A stretch of DNA of 64,000 bases from Eleusine coracana subsp. coracana (Eukaryota; Streptophyta; Magnoliopsida; Poales; Poaceae): assembly GCA_032690845.1 (NCBI GenBank), contig CM064427.1, positions 11,109,501-11,173,500 on the forward strand, in the 5' to 3' direction. The translations under genes and the position numbers were made by a program. The notes under the pieces are model-generated. The model did not search any database. It had not been told where the DNA came from and worked only from the letters and a program-made list of their open reading frames with translations. Shown piece after piece: positions 1 through 11,625 of the stretch (position 1 is its first letter; every line of letters begins with the position of its first letter).

Positions 1-2312
1 GCTCGGCCGAGCTGGCCGATGAGCCAAGCTGGCTTCTGGGCCGTGTCCCGCCTAGGCCAGATCTAGCCCAAGAGCCCCTCCCCCGCGTGGGCTTCGGTTC
101 GCTAGACTGCTGGAATGCGGCCCACACGCATTAAATGGATTTTTCTCAATTTATTAATTCCAGAAAATGGTCCACCAATGCAAAATGCATAGTAAAATAA
201 ATACTACGAATTTCGGGGTAGAATAAATTTAGTAGGCCCCTCTGGGCATGCACTATTTAAGAAAAATACTAAAGCCCTCTGCATGTTAGGGTTTTTATCC
301 AAATTAAATTAATTATACAATACACTAAATAATTCATAAGTAATTCTCTGTAATTTATAAATTAATGAAATTTGGTATTAACCCTGGGTTGTCGGGCCAA
401 ATCGTTGTGCAAAGTCACACCTGATAATTCTCTATATATTGGTCACCATTATTTAATTAAACCTTTACCTTATTTTATTTATTAAAAATTAATGGCTCAC
501 TGCATGTATGTGCAAGTTGGCAAGTAATCCGCTCCTGTCATGTTTTAGTTACAGTAATTCACCCATGTTCATGTGACCTCCAGAACCATGCTAAAATGTT
601 ATTTGCTTCTAAAACTCGATAATTCATAAACGCTATAAAGGCGGGATAGCAACTTAATGTGCGACAACGCCCCCGTCCACTACTACATGCCACATCGTTG
701 TATTAATGTATTTATTCAAGAAGTGCCATGAATTTTCTCTCATGCACATCATCGCATTTGCATCATATAGAGCACGAGCTGAACCACATGGAGGCAGGAC
801 AGGATCAGGAGCTAGAAGGACCCGGCAGTGTTTCATCGGACCAGGAGCAGGCTCAAGGCAAGCCCGGTGCATCCCACCAGTTTTATATTTTTTTTATCAC
901 ATTAGTTAGGAATGTAGACTTGCTTATGCATTTAGTTTATAGGAGTTGTTTGAAAACTTAGTATTGCAGTAGGTTCTCTTTATCCGGTATTAGCCTCAGG
1001 ACGGTAATCGCTATGCTTAATCTAGGACGACTATTCGTTGAGTGGTATGGAGACCACTCGTAGGCTAGGAATATTATCACTGGAGAATGATATTGGCTGA
1101 AGGAAAGTTTGGATGGGATAACAATGAAAACCGGACGGACAACTAGGTGGAAAGGGATGGACAACTTGTCTTCAAGGAGGTAGCCCCGTTCGAGTCACCT
1201 AAGGCTACACCTCGTGTCCGGCTCATGGGATCAAGTTTGAACATACTATTTGCATGCTGGAGTTATGGGCCCAGTAAACTGACGTAGCTATGACCACTGC
1301 TTGGTCGGAAGATATCCTAATCTCTTGTTTCGTGGAACTAGGGCTGAGAGGAGGGAGCAATCCACCTGCGGATGGCGGTACAGGACGCATCGCGCTAGGG
1401 GACCCTTCTCGGGGGAGCCAGGCCTGGAAGGCCTTGTGGTACTGTAAGCGAATAGTTGCTCCATGCGGCTTCCATGAAGCACGTATGGATCGTGCAAGTA
1501 GGTTTCTCCTACAGGATGTAGATCGATTCAAGTCGCTGCCCCTCACAGTAACGAGTACCACTTGATCGCTACTCCGGAATAGTGTTGGAAGCCATTAATA
1601 TGATGAATGAGTTAAATATTGCTGTATGGAATTATTACTAATTGTATTATAACCATGATTGCTGTAGTTATAGTGCAAATTAAATTTATTATTCTGCATG
1701 TCAAGTTAACTTGCTGCTAAAATTTGAAAAATAAGGATCCGCTCTTAGGCTGGCTTTTTGGCAACATAAATCCAACCCTTAAACTGTGCATGTCTAGGAG
1801 TCGGCTGTAGATGGCCATTTTGATGGGTCAGTCTTGCTAAGTATTAGTTTCTTAGGGCGTAGCTCTATGTAGTTTTCAGATGATCAGGGTGGAGACTGTC
1901 ACTATGGTGGTAGGTTCCACTAGGAGGGCTAGCGTCCTGACTACTGGAATATCGAGTGGGAACGGTGCACCGACACTAAGGAGGAGTAGGACGTTGATTG
2001 ACGGTACGGTGTTTTGGGCAAAACACCTATCCTTGCCGGATGTTCCTATGTGTATCGCCGTGAGAGGGCGATTATATCTTACTTATTATGTTGGACCATT
2101 TTAATACTATTGAACGATTTTGCTTCTGCACTTTTAAAACTCTGGTTTGTAACTTAAATTTGAATTTATGTAAAACTCTGTACTCCATCTATGTTCTTGT
2201 TGCAACTATATTATTCTATCATGTGTTGTACTATTTGACATCATAGCGTGTGTCATCACCCGAAAAAGATCCTAGAACGAAATCGTCTCCGTAGTAAGGG
2301 GTTTTGTTATAG
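1..2312 (+). repeat. Element A 5' LTR, partial (left end outside window)
   Basis: This is non-coding sequence ending just before the PBS at 2315. It lacks the TGTGACACCC start seen in the 3' copy at 9553, so the first part of the LTR must lie left of the window. It mixes AT-rich stretches (about 120-640) with more GC-rich blocks (about 780-870 and 1200-1560). Small ORFs here have no recognisable domain and I treat them as chance. The exact right boundary is uncertain by a few bases because no clear terminal CA precedes the PBS. Confidence 0.7.
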
Positions 2313-2314
2313 CG

Positions 2315-2327
2315 TGGTATCAGAGCT
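2315..2327 (+). other. Element A primer-binding site (initiator Met tRNA type)
   Basis: TGGTATCAGAGCT matches the complement of the 3' end of initiator Met-tRNA used by many plant LTR retrotransposons. It lies 2-3 bases after the presumed LTR end and fixes the 5' LTR boundary. Confidence 0.85.
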
Positions 2328-3757
2328 GTCTCGGGAATAGTGCAACATTCAAAGACATATTTTTGAAAACCCTGTAACGAACGTCTGAGGACATGCCCAT
2401 TAGGTTATTATTAGTTATGATTCAGGTGGCAAAGCTAACTGTAGAAAGTTGTTTGTTTAAATATCTACATCTATGGCCTCGTCAACGAAGGTATGTGTCC
2501 CACCCTGTGGACAGTAACATGCGAAGCTAGCACAAAGGTGTGAACGTTGGCTGATTGTGGTAAACATCAGTGTCCTGCCCTAGGGCAATAATAAAGGATT
2601 ATTTTTAGCTTGTTTCTTTTCTATTTGATATATTGTTTCTGAAATGAATCTTCTGCAGGTACGCTAACCACGAATCAAGTAAGAAACGTGTAGCATATGA
2701 CTAACTTGAGAGATCGCCTACCACCAACTATATGCTTGGTCCTATTCATGGCCAAATTTTATTTTGTGAGTACGTGTAGGTAAAAAAGCATATGCATTCA
2801 TGTAAATAATGAAGCATCAAGTCATTAAGCAAATTTTAAATTTCAGCAAATATGTTGCGCACACAAAGATCTATGTCTTCTCACTTGGAATTCCAAAAAA
2901 TCTTGCAAATATATACTTATTGAAATCATGCACAAACCCTCTGTACATCCTGCAAGAAGTTTTGCTTTAAAGGTTTCCGGGCAATACCATTTTTGGTCCG
3001 TCCGAGTCAGCATGTCGGTTTGGTGTCAATCTGAAATTCAGATTCATGACCTATCTTAGAAAATTCATAACTCTTTACTCAGACCACCTATGGGGTTGTA
3101 TGAGTACTTCTGGAAAGGTTGTGAAAAATTATACAACTTTGGTATTTTACCATTCCTCTCTGAAGCTTTTAAGACATGTTTATGAGCCTATTTTCAGAGT
3201 AACATGATTCTGTTCCTAGAATCAGTTCAGCAGACAAGTAGGAACTGGTAAATTCGATATCTTGAGTTCTAAAAATTTGTTGGAGGTGTGTGAGTATGCA
3301 TTGGAAAGATGCTAAAATCCTCCATGATGCTGATAGTTTACTTCTAAGGTTAAATGAAAAGAAACCTAGATTTCAGACCCTTTTTCAGATCAAACACAAC
3401 GCTGCCCATAATGGATTTTCAGATTCTGACCTGTAACTTAGAAAATTCCCATCTCCTGAACCCCTTATTAGATGAATTGAGTAAATACTCGTTGGGAAGG
3501 TGTGGAAATACTCTACAACTTTGGTATTCATTGGCTATTCAAATTCTATAAGTAAGTTTGCTTAAAAGCTCAATTTAATGACTGCTGTACCTTAGGACAG
3601 AACGCACCTGTTTAGAGAAGTAACCTAATCCATCCTAGAAATATGAACAATTTCAGTGGTCTAATTCCTTTCATTACTACTTGTACCTTATTATTTTGTT
3701 GTTGACCTGCACTCTCTGTGTTCGGAACAATTACTCACCATTGGGTTTGTGTTCCAG
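2328..3757 (+). other. Element A leader, no gene seen
   Basis: About 1.4 kb between the PBS and the upstream ORF. It is AT-rich with short repeated phrases around tests of the form 'ctttggtatt' (near 3140 and 3520) suggesting old internal duplication (about 3060-3180 resembles about 3440-3550). No domain-bearing ORF is visible. Confidence 0.5.
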
Positions 3758-4722
3758 ATGGACGAGCACGGGTTCGAGGTGTTCCAACACGACGGTTGGC
3801 GCTATACCACCGGTCTACACCACCGTGGCTTTCCCACCCTTTTTGTGGGAGATGGTATGTGGTCTGGGCTACGAGGAGCAGCCTTCCTACCGTGTGCGTG
3901 AGATCCGCCACCACGTTGTGACTTTTGCAGAGGTGCACATCAGCGTTTCGCCCCACCCGCGCAACCCCGACTTGGCCGGGATGGAGTGCACGGTCACGTG
4001 TGGGAGCCTCAGGGAGGGCTTGGAGAGAGTCGCTCATAGGACTCTCACTCACTTCTGTGGGCGCCACGTAGCAGCGCTCTCTAGGACTGTGTTCGAGATG
4101 ATCCCCATCTGGCACAAGGGAGACCTGGTCTGTCAGAGGCACGTGAGGCGCATCTCCCGCGAGGACTAGCAAGAGTACCATGCGGGATACCACCGTGTGT
4201 CTCACCACTCCGAGTACCTCCTCAAATTGGACCAGGAATTTAGCAGCCATAGCAGAATTCTTTTGGCTGACGTTGAGTAGGTTATGATGCAGAGGAATGA
4301 CCTACAAGCACAGGTTGACACACATGAGAGGGAGATTCAGCGGCTGACCGCTGCTCTTGAGGTGAGTGAAGCTCGCGTTACAGAGGTCACTGAGCAGCAT
4401 GACACCCTCTCATAGGAGGTGGATAGGCGTCGGGAGATCATGCAGCAGCACGCCAAACTACAATGAGCACCTACAACAGCAGCTAGCTAACACCCAACAG
4501 GAGATCGACGACATGGCCGAGGACATGCATGACTTAGTGCATGAGAACCATGACCTTCAGGCACAGCTGGACGCAGCCGCTGCACCCGCAGCACCAGAGG
4601 AGGAGGAGGAGGAGGACCTTGAGGAGGCGATGGACGAGGAGTCGGACATGGACTACGAGCCACCTGCTCCGCCAGGCGCAGACCGTCTAGGACCCCCTGG
4701 CAGAGCTGGAGATAGGGCTTAG
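3758..4722 (+). pseudogene. Element A extra ORF upstream of gag (unknown function, acidic, coiled-coil-like C-terminus)
   Basis: A coding remnant precedes gag. It opens with ATG at 3758 (MDEHGFEVFQHDGWRY), shifts frame near 3800 into a stretch with LGYEEQPSYRVRE and conserved-looking Cys/His/Trp residues, hits TAG near 4167 and further stops, then shifts frame again near 4460. The last part has heptad-like Leu/Gln/His segments (NLQAQ-type) and a Glu run (about residues 75-90 of the last frame). Additional ORFs before gag occur in some grass gypsy elements; their role is unknown. I do not recognise a domain. At least two frameshifts and four stops make it non-functional. Confidence 0.6.
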
Positions 4723-5045
4723 TAGTTCATAGTAGACATGACTAGGCCGTGCATGTAGGGCAGGCTAGATGGGTAGCTTTTGACGATCCATGTGTGGTTG
4801 TTGTATTTTGGGGAATCACCCGCGGGAAATAGCTTTTGTAACTCGATGGCCACATATTCTGAGTTTATGTATTGCAGACTTTATTGACTTGTACTAAGAC
4901 CTGTGTTAACTTAGGAATGCTAGCTTTTATCAGAAATATGTTGTCTACTCATTGCTACCCTGTGTTGCTATATTACTTGATTTGGTATCATGTAATGATC
5001 TTGTTGGATAAGAGACTAATGGTACCCTAAATCTTGCATTTCAGA
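4723..5045 (+). other. Spacer between upstream ORF and gag of element A
   Basis: About 320 bases, T-rich, with no coding potential that I can support. It ends at the gag ATG at 5046. Confidence 0.5.
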
Positions 5046-6253
5046 ATGGCTCGTACTCGTAACACCAATGAGCTTCACGGTGAACAGTCCGAGGGCTCCA
5101 GGGCTAGAGATGATAACACTCGACAGGGGACTCCACCACCCCCACCCGACCCCTTGCAGATGATGGCGCAATTCTTCGCCACCGTGATGGAGAACCAGCA
5201 GCAACAAGGAGAATTTATGTTGGAGCTGATACAATAGAACACGACAAACAGGAATGCTAGGGGCAACAATAATGGCGCACCGCAGAATAGTACCTACGCC
5301 AATTTCCTCGCCACCAGGCCACCTACGTTCGGCTCCACCACAGAGCCCATGGAAGCTGAAAATTTCCTTCACACGCTTGAGTCCAAGTTTGGGCTCCTCA
5401 GCTGCACACCGGTGCAAAAGATCTTGTATGCAGCACAGCGGCTGAATGGAGCAGCCGGGGCATGGTGGGCCAACCATGTCACTTCAATTGGAGAAAGCCA
5501 ACAAATTACTTGGGACGAGTTCAAGACAACATTTCATGCCCACTACGTTCCTGCAGGGCTCATTCGCAGGAAGGCATGGGAGTTTGCAGCATTGAAACAA
5601 GGCAACCGTAGCATCGAAGAGTACTGCGAGGAATTCAACCGCTTGGCACTTTATGCTCCTGAACAGGTGGACACCCCCGCCAAGCGCAAGGATAGCTTCT
5701 TGGAAGGACTGAGCGCAGAATTGCAGGACCGCCTCAACCTCAACATGGGCAGCACATTTGCTGAGTTTGTCAACAACGCCATCATCGTAGAGGATGGATA
5801 CCGTAAGGTTCTGGCTGAGCGGAAGAGATCTACTAGTGCTATGGGGCCAACAAGTGGACCCCCACAGAAGTATCGCATGGTGTACACAGACCCTTTGGGA
5901 CAAAGGTATCGCTCCACCCTCGTGACGGTACCATTCGCATGTCCACTGCAGCAGATGTAGCAGCGACCATAGGCACCTCGTCAGCAGTAGAATCAGGGAG
6001 GATATCGCCCGCCGCAGCAGTTTAACACTCAGACAGGGCCTTTTCCCTATTACAACTGTGTTCGTTTTGGACACTTTTCGAGGGAGTGCACTTACCCTAA
6101 GAAGAATACTGGTCAGAACCAGCAGAGGAATAACAACAACCGCAACAACAAGGGACCCACTCGCACTGGTCGCGTGAACAATACTACCCTGGAGGAGATT
6201 CCGGAGAGCAGCCCCATCCTCGCTGGTATGTTCTCTATCGAGACCACCCCACG
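5046..6253 (+). pseudogene. gag: Element A gag (capsid/nucleocapsid), several stops
   Basis: Starts at ATG 5046 (MARTRNTNELHG). After TAG at 5235 the same frame continues from about 5240 to 5960 through the retrotransposon gag domain: AWWANHV, a WDEFKTTFHAHYVP block and the SIEEYCEEFNRLALYAPE block. This is the particle-forming protein of gypsy elements. Between 5958 and 5990 there are three TAG codons, each in a Gln-rich stretch where CAG is expected. The nucleocapsid zinc knuckle near 6050-6100 reads YYNC-x4-GH-x4-C, so the first Cys of CCHC is now Tyr. Frame is lost just before the protease. Confidence 0.85.
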
Positions 6254-6256
6254 CTT

Positions 6257-9200
6257 GTTTTATTTGATTCCGGGGCATTGCACAATTTTATCAATGTGTC
6301 ATATGCTAAAACTCGGCAACTACCCCACCATCTTATGAAGTCACAATACAGTATTAGGTCAGCACATTGGTACACTCCCGCTAAATATGAAGTGAGGAGA
6401 ATAACAATAACACTAGCAGAAAGGGTGTACCTAGCAGATTGCATAGTTCTTGAGGGAAGCAACATTAATGTGATTTTGGGTATGCCGTGGATGAGGTACC
6501 ATGAAGCCCTTCTAGACACGAACACCTATACCATACACCTAAATTCTCCCACCCATGGCAAAGTGAGCTTTCGAGTAAATTACCCTCGATTGGTGACCCT
6601 TGTAGTTCACCACACCACAACCCAACAATTAGGTGATATTCCAGTGGTTAGCGAATTTCAGACGTGTTCCCTGATGATCTCCCTGGACTACCTCTGGATC
6701 GGGATGTCGAATTCAAGATTGAGCTTCAGCCAGGGACGACACCCATATCCAAGAGACCATACAAAATGGCACCTAAGGAGCTAGCAGAGTTGAAGGAGCA
6801 ACTGAAGGAGCTGTTAGATAAAGGGTTTATCCGACCAAGTTCTTCACCTTGGGGTTGTTTGGCGTTGTTCATAAAGAAGAAGGATGGGACCTTGAGGCTA
6901 TGCGTGGATTACCGACCACTCAATGTCGTGACTATCAAGAATAAATATCCACTACCTCGCATTGACATCCTCTTCGACCAGTTGATTGGAGTTTAAGTTT
7001 TCTCCAAGATCGATCTGCGATCTGGATACCACCAAATTAAGATCCGTGCTGAAGATATCCCCAAGACAGCATTCTCCACTTGATATGGGTATTTAGTGAT
7101 GTCATTTGGTTTGACAAATGCATCGACACACTTCATGTATCTCATGAACTCGTTGTTCATGCCAGAGCTAAACAAGTTTGTAGTGGTGTTTATTGATGAC
7201 ATTCTAGTCTACTCCAAGTCAAACGAAGAACATGGAGAGCATCTTCGCATTGTGCTACAGAGGTTAAGGGAACATCAGCTATATGCTACGTTTAGCAAAG
7301 GCGAGTTTTGGTTGAAGCAAGTACCATTTTTAGGCCACGTCATCTCGGAAGAAGGCATAGCGGTGGATCCTAGTAAAGTAAGAGATGTACTGAATTGGAA
7401 GACACCGAAAACCGTATTTCATATACGCAGTTTACTTGGATTGGCCGGTTACTACTGTCGTTTCATCCCAAATTTCTTCAAGATTGCAAAGCCCATGACT
7501 GAGCTACTCATGAAGGAAAAGAAATTTGCTTGGGACGAAGGCTGCAAGAACTCTTTTCAAACCCTGAAGAAGCATCTGACCACTACCCCAGTATTAGCTC
7601 AACCGGACTGGGAAAGCCATTCGATGTCTATTGTGATGCTTCAGGTGTTGGATTAGGGTGTGTGCTCATGCAAGATGGAAGAGTTGTTGTTTATGGATCC
7701 AGACAACTGAGGAGGCATGAGCAGAATTATCCTGCACATGACCTGGAATTAGCAGCTGTGGTGTTAGTATTGAAAATGTGGAGACATTATCTGCTTGGTA
7801 ACCTAGTATGCATCTACATGGATCACAAGATCCTGAAGTACATTTTCACTCAAGACCACCTAAACATGAGGCAACGTCGCTGGTTGGAATTGATGAAGGA
7901 CTATGAATTGGAAGTGCATTACCACCCCGGAAAAGCCAATGTCATGGCTGATGCACTAAGTCAAAAGGCTCAATGCCACCATATCATAGCCAGCCCAGAA
8001 GCTCAAGATGGTCATTACGTCCAAGTAACACCTCATGGAGCTCTCTATAACCTGGCATTAATACCTACCTTGCAAGAAGAAGTAGTTGAAGCTCAGAAGA
8101 CCGATGTTGGCATCGCACATCTCAAAAGGAGACTAAAAGAAGGTGATGATAAGGTTTGATGTTTTCAAGAAGATGAGGAAGGCGTTCTATGGTTTAAGGA
8201 TCGCTTAGTAGTGCCTAAGAATTTGCAACTTCGCAAGAAGATCTTGGATGAAGCCCATGTTGCGAGGTACTCCCTACACCCGGGAAGCAACAAGATGTTC
8301 CATGATTTGAAATATAGGTATTGGTGGACTCACATGAAGAGGGAAATAGCTTGTTATGTAGTTGAATGTGACACATGTCATCGAGTTAAAGCCGATCATC
8401 TAAAAAAAGCTGGTGTGTAACAACCTCTGAGTGTCCCAGCTTGGAAATAGGAGGATATCAGCATGGATTTCGTTGTTGGCTTACCGCTTACGTCGCGCAA
8501 ATTCGACTCCATATGGGTCATTATCGACAGGTTGACAAAAGTCACACACTTCATCCCTGTCCCGACGCGGTTCAAGATGCAGAAGTATGCACAACTATAC
8601 ATTGAGCGAATCATGTGTCTACACGGAGTGCCCAAGACCATCGTATCTGACAGAGGCTGGTTTTAGGAGAAGCTACACGAGTCATTGGGCACAAGGTTGA
8701 TTAGAGGTTCTGCTTACCGCCCCCAAATAGACGGTCAGACAGAAAGGGTGAACCAAATAGTGGAAGACATGTTGAGAGCCTATGTATTGAAACACAACAA
8801 AAAGTGGGATGAATGCTTACCCTTGGTAGAATTTGCATACAACAATGGTTATCAAGAAAGCATCAAGATGGCACCGTTTGAAGCTCTATATGGTTGCCGT
8901 TGTCGCACACCCTTGAGCTGGTCGGAATCAGGGGAGAGGGTAATATTTGACCCAGAATTAGTGCAACAAGCTCAGGAGAAGGTACTGGAAATCCAATTGA
9001 ATCTGCGAGCGGCCAAGTCCAGGCAAAAGAGCTATGCAGATAAGAGACGTCGAGCACATGAATTCTGAATTGGCGATCTGGTCTATCTTCGCGTATCACC
9101 CACCAAAGGTGTACAGCGGTTTGGAGTCCACAGAAAACTAGCATCCCGTTACATTGGCCCCTATCCGATCGTTGAAAGAAGTGGGCCTATAGCCTACAAA

Positions 9201-9509
9201 CTCCAGCTACCAAATGTGCTTGCTAGAGTGCACGACACGTTCCTTGTGTCCCAACTCAAGAAATGTTTGAAGACACCAGTAGACGTTCCCTTGGAGAGCA
9301 CTGGACAACTACAACCCGACTTGACATATTCAGAGCACCCGGTGAAAGTACTAGATGAGAAGGATCGGATCACCCGTAATAACACGCTTAAGTTCTACAA
9401 GGTTCAGTGGAGCAACCATAGTGAGAAAGAAGCCACCTGGGAGACTGAAGAATTTCTACAAAGTCACTATCCTGAGTTCCTACACCACCACCTAGGTAAA
9501 CCGTTATAA
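6257..9509 (+). pseudogene. pol: Element A pol: protease, RT, RNase H, integrase, chromodomain (broken)
   Basis: Domains in order: aspartic protease with active-site DSGA (6266-6277) in the ORF ending 6784; RT beginning about 6664 with LCVDYRPLN and the catalytic FIDD at 7189-7200; RNase H from about 7620 (YCDASGVGLG, then ADALS); integrase with an H2C2 finger (about 8250-8390), first catalytic Asp in MDFVVGLP (about 8463), second Asp near 8650, Glu in DGQTERVN (about 8735); and a C-terminal chromodomain (about 9345-9480, ending VQWSNHSEKEATWETEEF-like). Breaks include TAA 6994, TGA 7081, a frameshift near 7625, stops near 8157, 8418 and 8448, TAG near 8664 with a small deletion after the second Asp, and TGA 9066. 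The last stop is at 9507. Confidence 0.9.
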
Positions 9510-9536
9510 CATCCTTTAATCTCGGGACGAGATTTC

Positions 9537-9552
9537 TTTAAGGGGGGAAGGC
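9537..9552 (+). other. Element A polypurine tract
   Basis: Purine-rich TTTAAGGGGGGAAGGC directly precedes TGTGACACCC, the 3' LTR start. This is where plus-strand DNA synthesis would be primed. Confidence 0.8.
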
Positions 9553-9789
9553 TGTGACACCCTTGGTGTCAGGGAGTCCCAAGAACCGACCCTTATAATC
9601 TTCATCACCAGCATAAGAGCAGGGAACAAAAATTTGAACTGGATGGGGTCAAATTTGAATTTAATTCAAACAATTTGAATCTCAATTGAACTACAAGTCC
9701 TAAAATTATAATAGAACATACCCCCACCAAAAATATATGTTGAAGGCCATGATCAAATAGAATTTTGAGAAAATTTCTCATATTTTTAT
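9553..9789 (+). repeat. Element A 3' LTR, truncated after about 237 bp
   Basis: Starts with TGTGACACCC immediately after the PPT and runs as AT-rich sequence to about 9789, where the frame of a different element's gag begins. The rest of the LTR is not found further right in the window. The boundary is approximate, because no target duplication marks it; a deletion joining A and B is as likely as a clean insertion. Confidence 0.7.
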
Positions 9790-10493
9790 ACGTCGACGAT
9801 TGGCTACAACATGATGCCCCTCGAGATCGTCGTCGAGAGGAACATGTTGGTGATCGAGTCTATGAGAATTACTGTGAGGGCCACCAGGACAATCGTCAGG
9901 AGGAGTGCGATGATAGGCGCCTAGAAGAAGAATATCGCTACCAGAGGAGATCATCGACTCCCAACCCACACAACCCTAGGGAAGTTGTCGGCATTAGAGC
10001 CTTCACTCCCAACTTTCGTAGTGTGACTTGACCGAGGGGGTTCAAGCCAGTCGGCTTCAAGAAGTATGATGGCAAGACCGACCCCAATGACCGGTTCCAA
10101 ATCTACATGACTGCAATCCGATTGGTCGGTGGAGACAGCTTCATCATGGCCAATTACTTGCCAGTTTGTCTGGCCCTGGCTGCACGAACATGGCTTTCGA
10201 ACTTGCTCACCAATTCCATTGGGTCATGTGGAGAGTTACGCCGACAATTCGAGGCCAACTTTCAGGCAACATTTAATCGGAAAGGCAATCACTAGGAACT
10301 GGCCAAAGTTAAGAAGCGTGGTGGGGAACCACTCGGAGAGTATATCCAATGCTTCTGCCGCATGAAGAACATGATATCAAACATATCTGATGCCTAGGTG
10401 CTCACTGCCTTTCAATCCGGCCTGCGCGACGAAGACTTCATCAAGAAGATCGGTCGGCTAGATGCTAACGGATGGCTCAATGCTTGAGATCTG
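9790..10493 (+). pseudogene. gag: Element B gag, first part
   Basis: An Arg/Glu-rich N-terminal region (RRREEHVGD, RRLEEEYRYQRR) is followed by the Tat-type gag core: FKKYDGKTDPNDRF, then LAARTWLSNL, LRRQFEANFQATF and LGEYIQCFCRMKN. Stops sit at about 10029 (TGA), 10293 (TAG in HQELAKVKK context), 10396 (TAG) and 10484 (TGA). Nearly all are explained by C-to-T changes of CAG or CGA. Element C interrupts the gene after the codons for DL at 10489-10493. Confidence 0.75.
10489..10493 (+). repeat. Left target-site duplication of element C (ATCTG)
   Basis: ATCTG here pairs with ATCTA at 18909-18913. Four of five bases match, and the joined reading restores the B gag frame. Confidence 0.75.
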
Positions 10494-10696
10494 TGTTGGT
10501 GGTTTATAGATGTCTATTTTATCTACCAATAAGGGATGTTTTGCGTCTTAATTTGGTGGTTTGGACTAACAATTAACCCCATATTTACATATATTTGTAG
10601 TAGTTTTGTTTTGGATTTAATCGCAGGAAACAGGTATAAAACAGAGCAATTATGGATAAAGAGCAGAAGAGTAACGAAGATGGGCCAGATGCGGAG

Positions 10697-10738
10697 CCGC
10701 GTTGATCGGCGCGACCATTGCGCCGATCAGCGCAGGAG
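10697..10738. repeat. Palindrome-pair module in element C LTR1, copy 1
   Basis: Two near-copies of CGCCGATCGGCG (here GTTGATCGGCGC and GCGCCGATCAGCGC) about 20 bases apart. The same pair recurs at 10975, 12531, 13548, 13927, 17748 and 18130, with single copies at 14201, 18005 and 18304. Confidence 0.75.
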
Positions 10739-10832
10739 GAAAAGATGACGAAAACACGATCCGGTCCAGGAAAGACGAAGGCCTAGCCTAGTATGAGTTA
10801 GAGTCAGTGGAAGTTGACCTAATCCCGTCTAG

Positions 10833-10840
10833 TATAAAAG
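10833..10840 (+). promoter_or_regulatory. TATA-like box in element C LTR1
   Basis: TATAAAAG is conserved at the equivalent place in the other two copies (14061-14068 and 18264-18271), as expected for the LTR Pol II promoter. Transcription start is not visible from sequence alone. Confidence 0.6.
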
Positions 10841-10974
10841 GAAGATAATTATCAAGAGCCAAGGACGACCAAGGGAGAGACGGCGATCACAAGAATCAAT
10901 TATTAGAACTAGGGTTCCAGGATATTGGCGGCAGAGGTTCGTCAACACCGATGAGATCCCCCAGAAGGGAGGTC

Positions 10975-11012
10975 ACGCCGATCGGCGCGACGCTTGTGCT
11001 GATCGGCTCGTG
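10975..11012. repeat. Palindrome-pair module in element C LTR1, copy 2
   Basis: CACGCCGATCGGCGCGAC followed by a diverged GTGCTGATCGGCTC. It is the second module within the same LTR. In LTR2 the corresponding place (14201-14215) keeps only one half, and LTR3 has a deletion ending here. Confidence 0.75.
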
Positions 11013-11607
11013 CGTGTTCTAGCGCTATTTCTCACCCCTCTAATATGTCTAGCGGAAGGATGAGAGAGTAGTCTCATATTCTCTTCTTTGGTGCGGGGAT
11101 CTGGTCATGTAACTCTCATACTTGTTAATACTCTCTCGATGAATTTAATCTATGAGATGAACTTTATTGCACATCTATCTATCTCTTTCATTAGTGTATC
11201 GGCCAATACACTTTTGCCCATCACATAGTGCAAGAAACCAGTGGGAAGCTAATAGCCTCTGTAGTGACAGCCGGGGTGAACGAAACCACCATGTCTTGTA
11301 GAATATTAGAGTCATCACTCGAGTTGATAAGAATAAGGTTGCATGCTAGTGAACCAATCCTAAGGAGAGAATCCTTCATCATCCTGTTACCTCTTCAATA
11401 ACATTCAACTTCCACTTTCTCACCGTCATCATTCACACCAACCAACCCATTGCAATTAGTTAGTAACCCTTTAATAGTATTAGTTCTGCTCGTTCCCTAT
11501 GGATTCGATAACCTTGGAATACTCTGAGGGAAAAAGAGCTACAACTGTACACCGTCCTCTTGCGGTATATAAGTGGGTGCGTAATTACGACCAACAAGCC
11601 CTTTTTC

Positions 11608-11625
11608 TGGCGCTGTTGCCAGGGA
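11608..11625 (+). other. Element C primer-binding site (Asp tRNA type)
   Basis: TGGCGCTGTTGCCAGGGA resembles the complement of the 3' end of plant Asp-tRNA with about two mismatches. It lies 11 bases after LTR1. Asp-tRNA priming is typical of Athila-like elements. Confidence 0.7.

Larger units (their letters stand above)
1..9789 (+). mobile_element. Element A: Tekay-like Ty3/gypsy retrotransposon (chromovirus), decayed
   Basis: Order on the + strand is partial 5' LTR, PBS, leader, extra upstream ORF, gag, protease, RT, RNase H, integrase, chromodomain, PPT, then the first part of the 3' LTR. The PR-RT-RH-INT order is Ty3/gypsy, and a C-terminal chromodomain marks a chromovirus; a long LTR and Met-type PBS fit the Tekay/Del clade of grasses. 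The left end lies outside the window, and the 3' LTR stops abruptly where Tat-like gag sequence (element B) begins. Many stops and several frameshifts make it non-autonomous today. Clade is from family recognition. Confidence 0.85.
10494..11596 (+). repeat. Element C LTR1 (5' LTR)
   Basis: 1103 bp, TGTTGGTGGT to ACGACCAACA. It aligns along its length with 13723-14801 and, from its position about 118 onward, with 18026-18908. It contains a TATA-like TATAAAAG at 10833-10840 and two palindrome-pair modules (10697-10738 and 10975-11012). It is the promoter/terminator-bearing LTR of the element. Confidence 0.9.

Noticed and set aside
3735..4250. A 171-codon minus-strand ORF over the upstream ORF of element A
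   Set aside because: The + strand carries the longer motif-like coding relic, and the minus ORF has no domain.
5484..6278. A 264-codon minus-strand ORF opposite gag of element A
   Set aside because: It mirrors the gag coding strand, has no recognisable domain, and the + strand has clear gag motifs. It is a shadow ORF.
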